DNA from: a bacterium TMED198
Lineage (GTDB): Bacteria; Fidelibacterota; Marinisomatia; SCGC-AAA003-L08; D37C17
Assembly: GCA_002170735.1 (NCBI GenBank)
Contig: NHIV01000065.1
Location: 7,287 to 15,141, forward strand
Direction of reading: 5' to 3'
DNA length: 7,855 bases
Made by a program: the position numbers and the translations under genes. How positions within the stretch are numbered: position 1 is the stretch's first letter; every line of letters starts with the position of its first letter. Positions 1-5,885 of this stretch are shown piece by piece. Below the pieces are notes generated by a model, which had not been told where the DNA came from, did no database searches, and saw nothing but the letters and a program-made list of their open reading frames with translations.

Positions 1-1151
1 AGGACAACTCCATTGACTACAGGTAAAATACTTAGAAAATCATGTTCCAAGCTTGGAGCTAGATGCATATGAAGAGGAATTTGAGCGAGAACTGCAGTGG
101 CAAGTCCTCTTGGTATAATAAATGCTAAAAGCCCTAAATCTCTTATAGATTCAGATGTTGACATTATAGGCTTCACAACAACCAACCTTATCAAGAAAAT
201 AATAAGTGTTAAAATGAACCCAGAAAGAAGAAGTGGGAAGTGCGAGAACTGAATTGAAATGCCTAGATAGACAAAGAAAAAAGTTTTTACCAAGAAGATA
301 ATTTCAGAAAATAGTTTCTTTTCAATGACTGTAAACTCACTCATTCTTGAGGTGCCAAACCTTTTTATAATATCAACTGGAATCTTACTAGAGTTTGAAA
401 GCGTTAGTCCGAATACTAGAACCGCAAAGGGTCCGTTAAATCCAAAGAGCTCACATACTCCGTAAAGAATAAATATGAATGCTAGAGTAGAAGTCAGCGA
501 GTTTGGAAATTTTCTTATCTTCTCTAGTAAGATAGACCAAATTATAGCACCTGCAAATCCAACTACAAATGAAATAAATACAATCGAGATTAGATTGGTG
601 CCAATAAACTTAATTACTGATATTCCTCCTGCCTTTGCTACCTCTAAAATACCAATGGCAAGAATAATACTGATTACATCGGTTATAGCAGATTCAAGTA
701 CTGATATATTTTGCAGTCTCTCGCTGATTTTAAGGCTGTAAACAATCGGCACTAAAACAGCTGGAGATATGCAAGAGATGATACTAGCCCCATAGACAGA
801 TGCAATAATTCCAGTTCCAATAACATAGTGGAAGAAAAGAAAGGCAAGGCACAGGGTAGAAAAAAAGGTGACAAAGGAAAGAAGAAGGCACTTTTTTATA
901 CCTTTTTTAAGAATATCAAAAGAAAGATGGCTTCCACCTTGGAAAAGTATCAGCGCAAGGGCAATGGAACTTAGAATTGACCCTGACAGACCAAAAACTT
1001 CAGGCTTATAGCCAAAAAGAGAGAATAAGATGCCTATAAATATAAGTGGCAGTACATCTGGCATCTTAGTTTTTTCAAAGATTGAAGAGAAGAAGTGGGC
1101 CAAAAAAATTATAAGGCCAACAGAGAGTACTAAGGTTCCAGTTCCTTCCAT
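1..1151 (-). CDS. Cation:proton antiporter (CPA1/NhaP-like), C-terminus beyond the window
   Basis: Integral membrane exchanger that probably swaps Na+ or K+ for H+ across the cytoplasmic membrane. The reverse strand is open from ATG at 1151 to the left edge, giving 383 codons and no stop, so the C-terminal part is missing. The protein is almost entirely hydrophobic helices. Family landmarks are LILFQGG (67-73) in an early helix, ISPAVLVPIV (128-137), ESAITD (153-158) with the expected ion-binding Asp158, GPFAVLVFGL (240-249), FFFVYLGI (291-298) and PRGLATAVLA (347-356). The last is highly typical of NhaP-type CPA antiporters. The residue before Asp158 is Thr, where CPA1 members usually have Asn and CPA2 members Asp. 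AAAGGA at 1161-1166 lies 9 bases before the ATG and supports this start. It is the last visible gene of a three-gene membrane operon, 22 bases after the MscS gene. Family is confident; the ion transported is not known. Confidence 0.88.
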   Translation of the reverse strand, partial: MEGTGTLVLSVGLIIFLAHFFSSIFEKTKMPDVLPLIFIGILFSLFGYKPEVFGLSGSILSSIALALILFQGGSHLSFDILKKGIKKCLLLSFVTFFSTLCLAFLFFHYVIGTGIIASVYGASIISCISPAVLVPIVYSLKISERLQNISVLESAITDVISIILAIGILEVAKAGGISVIKFIGTNLISIVFISFVVGFAGAIIWSILLEKIRKFPNSLTSTLAFIFILYGVCELFGFNGPFAVLVFGLTLSNSSKIPVDIIKRFGTSRMSEFTVIEKKLFSEIIFLVKTFFFVYLGISIQFSHFPLLLSGFILTLIIFLIRLVVVKPIMSTSESIRDLGLLAFIIPRGLATAVLAQIPLHMHLAPSLEHDFLSILPVVNGVV

Positions 1152-1173
1152 TTAAAATTTTCCTTTCATGTGG

Positions 1174-2049
1174 TTAAATTCTTCTAATTGTAGGATAGGC
1201 AAAGTCAAGCTTTGGGTTTTTGTCAAATTCCTTCAATATATCCTCCCAAATTAACTCCTCACTGTTCCTTCTGTTGTTTGGAAGGCAAAGATACCTAATA
1301 GTAAGGTTTACACCTGAATCCTTTACATTGGTATAAACCTCCGGGGACAGTTGAGGTTTAAATATCATAAATTTTTTGCTAGCCTTTCTTACCTTTTCAG
1401 CTGCTGATTTTTTAAGGTGAGCTGCATGTTTGTCAATGGTTTTTTTTAGGAACTCCTTACACAGCTTCCAGTCGCTTTCAAATGTTATTAGTACTGGAAT
1501 CTCATTCCAAATATACTCAAAGCCCTTTCCGTAGTTTGCAAGAGATTGGTTGAACACCTGGCTGTTGGGTATATGAATAATTCTTCCTGTTGGCTGGTCA
1601 GCCTCAACCCAATTACCAATTTCCATAATGGTAAACTTGAATATATTTATATCAATTACGTCCCCTGAGTGTTCACCTAGTTGTATTCTATCTCCAACTT
1701 CTAAAGGAGACCTCCAGAGGATAAACATCCAACCTCCAACATTTGCGATAGGGTCTTTCAGGGCAATGGCTATACCTGCTGAAACAAGTCCCAAGTAGGT
1801 TACAATAGATTGGACTCCGTCAAACCATATTTGACCTATGACGAATAGGGCAAGGACAAAGGTAGAGTAGCCTGTTATTTTCTGCCAGTTGTACCGCTCT
1901 TTAACGTCCTTAATCTTACTGATAAGGAAGGCAATAATTATCTTACGTATGAGCACAAAGGAAAGTACAGCAACAATGGATGCAATAATTTTAACTTGTA
2001 TAGAAGAATATCCAAATAGCTTTGTTAGCCAGTCAAATGATAAGGTCAT
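1174..2049 (-). CDS. MscS-family mechanosensitive ion channel
   Basis: Small-conductance mechanosensitive channel, which forms a tension-gated pore in the inner membrane and releases solutes on osmotic downshock. The 291 residues match a short MscS. Predicted membrane helices are at about 19-43, 58-78 and 82-112. The pore helix contains GLVSAGIAIALKDPIANVGG (87-106), the family's Gly/Ala-rich TM3. The beta domain follows: SPLEVGDRIQLGEHSGDVID (114-133), then RIIHIPNSQVFNQSLANY (156-173). The C-terminal part (180-291) is the soluble alpha/beta vestibule, here rich in Lys around 201-231. The segment GNWVEADQPTG (145-155) lengthens the beta domain relative to the minimal E. coli form; I believe this is normal in a subclass. 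The ATG is preceded by AAGGA at 2059-2063 (9-base spacing) and overlaps the upstream stop by 4 bases (ATGA), which indicates translational coupling. Physiology is inferred from the family. Confidence 0.93.
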   Translation of the reverse strand: MTLSFDWLTKLFGYSSIQVKIIASIVAVLSFVLIRKIIIAFLISKIKDVKERYNWQKITGYSTFVLALFVIGQIWFDGVQSIVTYLGLVSAGIAIALKDPIANVGGWMFILWRSPLEVGDRIQLGEHSGDVIDINIFKFTIMEIGNWVEADQPTGRIIHIPNSQVFNQSLANYGKGFEYIWNEIPVLITFESDWKLCKEFLKKTIDKHAAHLKKSAAEKVRKASKKFMIFKPQLSPEVYTNVKDSGVNLTIRYLCLPNNRRNSEELIWEDILKEFDKNPKLDFAYPTIRRI

Positions 2050-2738
2050 AGTTGTTTTTCCTTTTTGTATAATCTCTCAAAGTTAATGCTAAGCAGCGAA
2101 ACACATGAAACAATAAAAATTAGTTGTAGTGAGCTAGCAAATAAAAAGATGTTGTTAATTGATCCATGGCTTGCACCCGCAAAAAATAGCAGTATAAAAA
2201 GCAAGATAAAATACAGTTGTAAAGACATTAAATATGATAGCGCAATAGCAATCCATCTGTGGCCAATATTTGTAATTAGTATTGAATTTAACATAAAGGA
2301 GGCAAGAAGTCTAATGAAGAAAAAGTCAATAAGGTAAAAAATTATGTTCATATTAGATAATGTAGAGATCATTGTGCTAAATCGATTTATTGGCAGAGGC
2401 CAGAAAATATATACATTTTCTGAACTTAGTATTAAGTCAAGTACAACATGGAGAAGCATGCCAATAGCTAGGCCCTTTCCAACTTGCCTGTAGATAGAAT
2501 TTTTTTTGTATTCCGATAAAGCAAAAAGACTTAGAGTTAGAATAGATATAGTAAAAACACTGTGGCTCCATGAGCTGGTTGATCCCTCAATATCAAGCAA
2601 CAAGAAAAGAGGAAGAAGTAAAATGTCGATTGATGGTATAATAGCACCTGTAGCAATGGAAGAGTGTATGTATCTTTGTGGTTTAAAATAGCTGGAAAGT
2701 TTGAAGCCTAAAAGTGCGTAGATACCAGTAAAAGCCAT
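2046..2738 (-). CDS. DUF457/YdjM-like membrane protein (putative membrane-bound metal-dependent hydrolase)
   Basis: A 230-residue polytopic membrane protein resembling the YdjM/DUF457 family, annotated elsewhere as inner-membrane metal-dependent hydrolases of unproven activity. The conserved polar residues sit in hydrophobic segments in the family's order: IPSIDILLLP (34-43, usually PDxD), WSHSVF (57-62, usually THS), and GMLLHVVLDL (93-102) with His97 and Asp101, followed by YIFWPLP (110-116). Further hydrophobic helices fill about 130-150, 163-187 and 196-218. The first acidic motif is reduced (PSID rather than PDID), and the usual N-terminal His is not obvious, so catalytic competence is uncertain. 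The ATG at 2738 has no Shine-Dalgarno sequence, which is also true of the other operon-leading genes here. It is first in the minus-strand operon and overlaps the MscS start by 4 bases. The family call is fairly safe; the function is unknown. Confidence 0.7.
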   Translation of the reverse strand: MAFTGIYALLGFKLSSYFKPQRYIHSSIATGAIIPSIDILLLPLFLLLDIEGSTSSWSHSVFTISILTLSLFALSEYKKNSIYRQVGKGLAIGMLLHVVLDLILSSENVYIFWPLPINRFSTMISTLSNMNIIFYLIDFFFIRLLASFMLNSILITNIGHRWIAIALSYLMSLQLYFILLFILLFFAGASHGSINNIFLFASSLQLIFIVSCVSLLSINFERLYKKEKQL

Positions 2739-2818
2739 ATATTAAAATTAACATTTTATGTCTATAGAACCAATATTAAATGTTAACATCAATAATTATA
2801 AGTTTTGTATTATAGTTG
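2739..2818. promoter_or_regulatory. Divergent intergenic region with a candidate operator palindrome
   Basis: These 80 bases separate the two divergent operons and must hold both promoters. ATGTTAACAT at 2780-2789 is a perfect 10-bp palindrome, and its half TTAACAT recurs at 2748-2754. As a result TTAACATTT (2748-2756) and AAATGTTAA (2778-2786) form a perfect 9-bp inverted repeat around a 21-base spacer. For the rightward operon, TTAACA (2783-2788) and TATTAT (2808-2813) could serve as -35 and -10 elements with a 19-base spacer. That would place transcription start at or next to ATG 2819, giving an almost leaderless message. No clear promoter was found for the leftward operon. The region is so AT-rich that chance matches are likely. 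The promoter is a low-confidence reading and the palindrome is directly seen. Confidence 0.35.
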
Positions 2819-3694
2819 ATGGAACAAGAACAAATAAAGCTTGAAATAGAGAAATGTTTCATAAAAGCAATGTCATTTTGTCCAAAAGAACCACTCTACT
2901 GGAGGCAGCATCCCATTAGAGTTATTCAGGCTGTAAAGTCTATTATTGGTATAGATCTAAGCGGTTCTAATACAAGAATTCTCAATTGGTTAGTTAGCTA
3001 TTGTGATGAGCTTGTCCAAAATGAAATTCAAATACCTAAAAAGAAGCAGGTTGCACATCTAGCGCTTGAAGATCTAAAGACTAGCCTTATAGAGAAAGAC
3101 AAAGATGCCTCGATCAAATTCTTGTCAGACATTCTTACCTATAGCGATGGTAGGCACATCCTTGAATTCCTGTTGGAGATAAGTTTGATGCAGAGAGGTG
3201 AGTCTATGCTTTTTGTATGGTCAGCTATAAGAATGAATCTTTTTCTTTCTTCTAAGTTTGCAGATAGAATTCTTCTTCTATGTGGTCATGCCATTCTATC
3301 ATGCGACTTCTATAGTACAAGTGATGCTGCAATTGAAAGTCATTCATATTTAGGTAGATCCTGGAGAAGTTTTGAAGAAGGATGCATGCTTGATGAGATT
3401 TCTAGAGAGAGTCTCGTAAGAGAATCCAGTATACAGATGAATGTAAATACTTTTGTAAATTCTTGTATGCCCATTGAAAAAGTTAGTTTAAAGAAGTCAA
3501 ACTCAAAGATTTGGAGGCATGCATCAAATGATAGAAAGTGGATATCATCCTTTATCAATAGCGATTGCGAACTTAATCCTCAAAATATTTTACTTTTAGA
3601 TGCGACAAGAACTCTGTACAAAAACAATCCAAAAATGGACAAAAGTCAGTTGCTTCTTCAACTAGATAGAAGCATGGCGGAGGTTGCATGTTAG
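2819..3694 (+). CDS. Hypothetical protein, soluble and mostly helical
   Basis: I do not recognise this 291-residue protein. It has no signal peptide, no membrane helix and no familiar nucleotide- or metal-binding motif. The composition suggests a mainly alpha-helical cytoplasmic protein. The N-terminal third is charged and amphipathic and contains KEPLYWRQHP near 23-32. The middle is more hydrophobic, with runs such as ADRILLLCGHAILSC (about 147-161). The C-terminus is polar. It leads the rightward operon and overlaps the following hydrolase gene by 7 bases, so the two are probably co-translated and functionally linked. ATG at 2819 is preferred. A TTG directly before it at 2816 is an in-frame alternative, and neither has a Shine-Dalgarno sequence. 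Codon use and base composition look like the neighbours, with no sign of recent transfer. Real gene: confident. Function: unknown. Confidence 0.8.
   Translation: MEQEQIKLEIEKCFIKAMSFCPKEPLYWRQHPIRVIQAVKSIIGIDLSGSNTRILNWLVSYCDELVQNEIQIPKKKQVAHLALEDLKTSLIEKDKDASIKFLSDILTYSDGRHILEFLLEISLMQRGESMLFVWSAIRMNLFLSSKFADRILLLCGHAILSCDFYSTSDAAIESHSYLGRSWRSFEEGCMLDEISRESLVRESSIQMNVNTFVNSCMPIEKVSLKKSNSKIWRHASNDRKWISSFINSDCELNPQNILLLDATRTLYKNNPKMDKSQLLLQLDRSMAEVAC
3679..3683 (+). promoter_or_regulatory. Ribosome binding site GGAGG for the MBL-fold hydrolase
   Basis: GGAGG lies inside the end of the preceding gene, 4 bases before ATG 3688. It supports that start and a coupled 7-base overlap with the upstream stop. 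The spacing is slightly short. Confidence 0.6.
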
Positions 3695-4539
3695 ATAGAC
3701 TTGGCAGGTGGAAGATTCATGTGCTAGAAACAGGAGACTTTCGACTCGATGGCGGGGCGATGATGGGCTCGGTTCCAAAAGTTCTTTGGTCTAAAACCAA
3801 TCCACCTGATAAGCTTAACAGGATTGATCTGTCGCTTAGATGTCTTCTGCTTGTTGATGGCGATAGAAAGGTTTTAGTAGAGACGGGTATGGGGAATAAG
3901 TTTGATGAAAAGTTTGGAGATATGTTCTGTATAAAGCAGAGTGACAATCCGCTTACTGACAGTCTTGAAAAGATTGGATATACAACAGAGGATATAACTG
4001 ATGTAGTACTAACGCATTTGCACTTTGATCACTCAGGAGGTGCGACTGTTAAGAATTTTAAAGGTGAGGTTGTGCCAATGTTTGAAAAAGCAACGTACCA
4101 TATTTCTCTTTCAAACTGGAGCGCAGGTATGTCTCCAAGCCCAAGAGACAGAGCGAGCTACCTCAAGATAAACTTCGAGCCTCTTGAGAAGCATGGCGTA
4201 CTTCAACTAGTTTCTGATAATGCAGAAATTCTTGATGGAATTTCTACTTACAGCGTAAATGGGCATACTACAGGCCAGCAACTTGTAAAGGTAAGCGATC
4301 AAGACGAAACACTCGTTTTTTGCTCTGATTTAATTCCTCTTAGGTCACATCTCAAGCTTCCATGGATCATGGGCTACGATCTAAATGCAGCTCTGTCTTT
4401 ATCAGAAAAAACAGAGTTTCTTCAGAAAGCCTGTGCCAATGACTGGTGGCTATTTTTCTACCACGATCCAAAGACAGTTGCAGTAAAGATTGAAAAGGAT
4501 GAAAAATATTACAAGGTAAAGCAGGAGGTAATGAGGTGA
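3688..4539 (+). CDS. MBL-fold metallo-hydrolase (YtnP/AHL-lactonase-like)
   Basis: Metallo-beta-lactamase-fold hydrolase of 283 residues, cytoplasmic with no signal peptide. The full dinuclear metal site is visible. THLHFDHSGG (109-118) supplies the HxHxDH residues His110, His112, Asp114 and His115. His193 lies in NGHTTGQ, the bridging Asp214 in CSDLIP, and His259 in FYHDP. The N-terminal half has the features of the YtnP / N-acyl-homoserine-lactone-lactonase-like branch: DGGAMMGSVPKVLW (21-34) and VLVETGMGNKF (62-72). Members of that branch open lactone rings or hydrolyse phosphodiesters or esters, so an enzymatic role is very likely, but the substrate cannot be told from sequence. It overlaps the unknown upstream gene by 7 bases and the DUF309 gene by 4 bases (GTGA). 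GGAGG at 3679-3683 supports the start. Quorum quenching is only one possibility; endogenous metabolite hydrolysis is equally plausible. Confidence 0.92.
   Translation: MLDRLGRWKIHVLETGDFRLDGGAMMGSVPKVLWSKTNPPDKLNRIDLSLRCLLLVDGDRKVLVETGMGNKFDEKFGDMFCIKQSDNPLTDSLEKIGYTTEDITDVVLTHLHFDHSGGATVKNFKGEVVPMFEKATYHISLSNWSAGMSPSPRDRASYLKINFEPLEKHGVLQLVSDNAEILDGISTYSVNGHTTGQQLVKVSDQDETLVFCSDLIPLRSHLKLPWIMGYDLNAALSLSEKTEFLQKACANDWWLFFYHDPKTVAVKIEKDEKYYKVKQEVMR
4524..4528 (+). promoter_or_regulatory. Ribosome binding site GGAGG for the DUF309 gene
   Basis: GGAGG within GCAGGAGG lies 7 bases before GTG 4536. This is the best-placed ribosome binding site in the window and it fixes the GTG start. It sits inside the end of the hydrolase gene, as expected for coupled translation. 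Confidence 0.7.
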
Positions 4540-4910
4540 AAAGTCCTGAAGACCTAATTAGAAGCGGTATATCTTCATTTAACAAGGGAGAGTTTTACGA
4601 TGCTCACGAATACCTAGAAGATGCCTGGTCAGACTATAGGCTATCAGATGCCAAGCTTATTCAGGGACTTATACAGCTTGCTGTAGGCTACTTCCACATT
4701 ACAAATCTAAACATAAATGGAGCTCGTGGTTTGTTCAAGAAGTGTATTCCCAAGCTAGAGCTCTTCAAGAAGAATCACAGAGGTATTAATGTACAAGAGG
4801 TTCTTGAGGTTGCAAGAAAAGCTTATGAAAACGTTATTTCAATTGAAGACGTTAAGGACTTTGATTGGACAATTGTTCCACGCATTGAGTATGGAGGTGA
4901 GGTTGTTTAG
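4536..4910 (+). CDS. DUF309 family protein
   Basis: A 124-residue, all-helical small protein of the DUF309 family, whose biochemical role is not established. The family signature is clear. SSFNKGEFYDAHEYLEDAW (13-31) contains the conserved GEF, His24-Glu25 and Trp31. LIQGLIQLAVGYFH (41-54) follows, and then an NGARGLFKK helix (61-69). The regular helix pairing recalls a TPR-like fold, and the conserved His-Glu pair hints at ligand or metal binding; both are inferences. The start is GTG, which overlaps the hydrolase stop by 4 bases and has GGAGG 7 bases upstream. Its stop overlaps the next gene by 8 bases. The last 25 residues are acidic and polar and outside the recognisable motif region. Location between a metallo-hydrolase and a receiver-like protein is its only functional clue. 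Confidence 0.88.
   Translation: MKSPEDLIRSGISSFNKGEFYDAHEYLEDAWSDYRLSDAKLIQGLIQLAVGYFHITNLNINGARGLFKKCIPKLELFKKNHRGINVQEVLEVARKAYENVISIEDVKDFDWTIVPRIEYGGEVV
4893..4897 (+). promoter_or_regulatory. Ribosome binding site GGAGG selecting a TTG start
   Basis: GGAGG lies 5 bases before TTG 4903 and is followed by another G-rich stretch (TGAGG). No comparable site precedes the alternative ATG at 4891 or GTG at 4897, so it favours TTG as the real start of the receiver-like gene. Confidence 0.5.
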
Positions 4911-5241
4911 AGTTCTTCTTTATAGTGATGATCCTCAGTTTTGCATGAAGATGGTGGCGGAGTGTGAAAGGCTAGGTTTTCAGATTAGACTGGTTGATTA
5001 TCTAGAGGAAATAAAAGAGCAGTACGAGATCGTTGCTGTTGACGTTGGTAGCGACTTCAAAAAGACTAGATATATTTCAAAGGCCAAAGAAACGTTTAGA
5101 GTTCCTATCTTTGCGATAACAAACAAGATGAACAGCAAGCTCCAGGCCAAGTGCAACGATGATGGAGCAAGTCTGACGTTTGAGAAGAAGATATTTATCC
5201 AAAGCCTTCACAGCATTAAGAGCCACGTAGAGAATGCCTAG
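4903..5241 (+). CDS. Stand-alone receiver-like (CheY-type REC) protein
   Basis: A 112-residue protein with the layout of a single response-regulator receiver domain. A first strand, FRVLLYSDDP (2-11), ends in the acidic pair Asp9-Asp10. A central strand, IVAVDV (43-48), carries Asp47 as candidate phospho-acceptor. The strand PIFAIT (68-73) ends in Thr73. GASLTFEK (88-95) matches the CheY spacing of Gly-Ala followed by Lys (here Lys95). All five classical REC positions are therefore present, although the Pro after Lys is replaced by Lys and the domain is compact. There is no output domain, and no histidine kinase is visible nearby. TTG 4903 is chosen because GGAGG precedes it and the fold begins right there; ATG 4891 would add four residues. 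It overlaps DUF309 by 8 bases and nth by 8. A degenerate, non-phosphorylated REC remains possible. Confidence 0.65.
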   Translation: MFRVLLYSDDPQFCMKMVAECERLGFQIRLVDYLEEIKEQYEIVAVDVGSDFKKTRYISKAKETFRVPIFAITNKMNSKLQAKCNDDGASLTFEKKIFIQSLHSIKSHVENA

Positions 5242-5881
5242 AGAGAGTTTGTCAAATAAACGCATTAGAATGGAAAGCATTGTAAATAGGCTGAAATCGC
5301 TCTATCCTAATTCTAAGTGTTCTTTGAACTATGATTCAGCGTTTCAACTTCTTGTGGCCACCATTTTATCGGCTCAGTGCACAGATGAAAGGGTAAACAA
5401 GGTTACCAGCGTAATGTTCAAAAAATATCCAGATGCAAAGGCGTTTTCTAAGTTATCAGTTAAAGAAATAGCCAAGGAAATATATTCTACAGGCTTTTAT
5501 AACAATAAGAGTAAAAACATTAAGGCCATGTCGGACATCGTTATGGAGAAATATTATGGAGAGGTTCCAGGTAACATGGATGAGCTTGTTGTGCTTCCTG
5601 GAGTGGGAAGGAAGACTGCAAATGTTGTACTTGGAAACTATTTTAATATTCCAGGAATGGTTGTTGATACCCATGTAACAAGGATCACCAATCTCCTTGG
5701 TTTTGTCAAATCAAGAAACGCAGTGGTTATTGAAAGAGAGATGGAAAAGGTTGTTGATCGTAGCGATTGGACAATTTTCTCTCATCTTTTGATTGATCAC
5801 GGAAGAGCCATATGTGTTGCGAATAGGCCAGATTGTACTTCATGCGATCTCAGTGATCTTTGCGCTTCATCTATAGCTTAG
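5234..5881 (+). CDS. nth: Endonuclease III (DNA glycosylase/AP lyase)
   Basis: Bifunctional base-excision-repair enzyme that removes oxidised pyrimidines and cleaves the abasic strand by beta-elimination. The 215 residues are a normal length. Family hallmarks are complete. LLVATILSAQCTDERVNKVT (39-58) contains the conserved LSAQ(A/C)TD motif. The helix-hairpin-helix LPGVGRKTANVV (121-132) supplies catalytic Lys127, and VVDTHVTR (143-150) supplies catalytic Asp145. The [4Fe-4S] ligands follow the exact Cx6Cx2Cx5C spacing (Cys194, 201, 204, 210). ATG 5234 overlaps the receiver-like gene's stop by 8 bases. A Met at residue 13 is a weaker alternative, because the N-terminal helix needs most of these residues. 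It is the last intact gene of the operon and its stop is immediately followed by a pseudogene, so the junction left it undamaged. Function is confident from conserved residues. Confidence 0.97.
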   Translation: MPRESLSNKRIRMESIVNRLKSLYPNSKCSLNYDSAFQLLVATILSAQCTDERVNKVTSVMFKKYPDAKAFSKLSVKEIAKEIYSTGFYNNKSKNIKAMSDIVMEKYYGEVPGNMDELVVLPGVGRKTANVVLGNYFNIPGMVVDTHVTRITNLLGFVKSRNAVVIEREMEKVVDRSDWTIFSHLLIDHGRAICVANRPDCTSCDLSDLCASSIA

Positions 5882-5885
5882 TTTT

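Noticed and set aside
475..741. Open frame on the plus strand of 88 codons
   Set aside because: It lies wholly inside the antiporter gene on the opposite strand, which has clear family motifs, and shows no start signal or recognisable product.
1152..1173. Mini-frame ATG AAA GGA AAA TTT TAA on the minus strand before the antiporter
   Set aside because: It is only five codons, and its sequence is explained by the ribosome binding site AAAGGA of the antiporter.
1889..2691. Three plus-strand open frames (1889-2086, 2065-2337, 2506-2691)
   Set aside because: They are antisense to the MscS and DUF457 genes. Their Ser/Ile/Lys-rich, low-complexity content is typical of shadow frames.
4789..4902. 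Extended N-terminus of the receiver-like gene from ATG 4789
   Set aside because: It would overlap DUF309 by over 120 bases in another frame, has no ribosome binding site, and lies outside the receiver fold.
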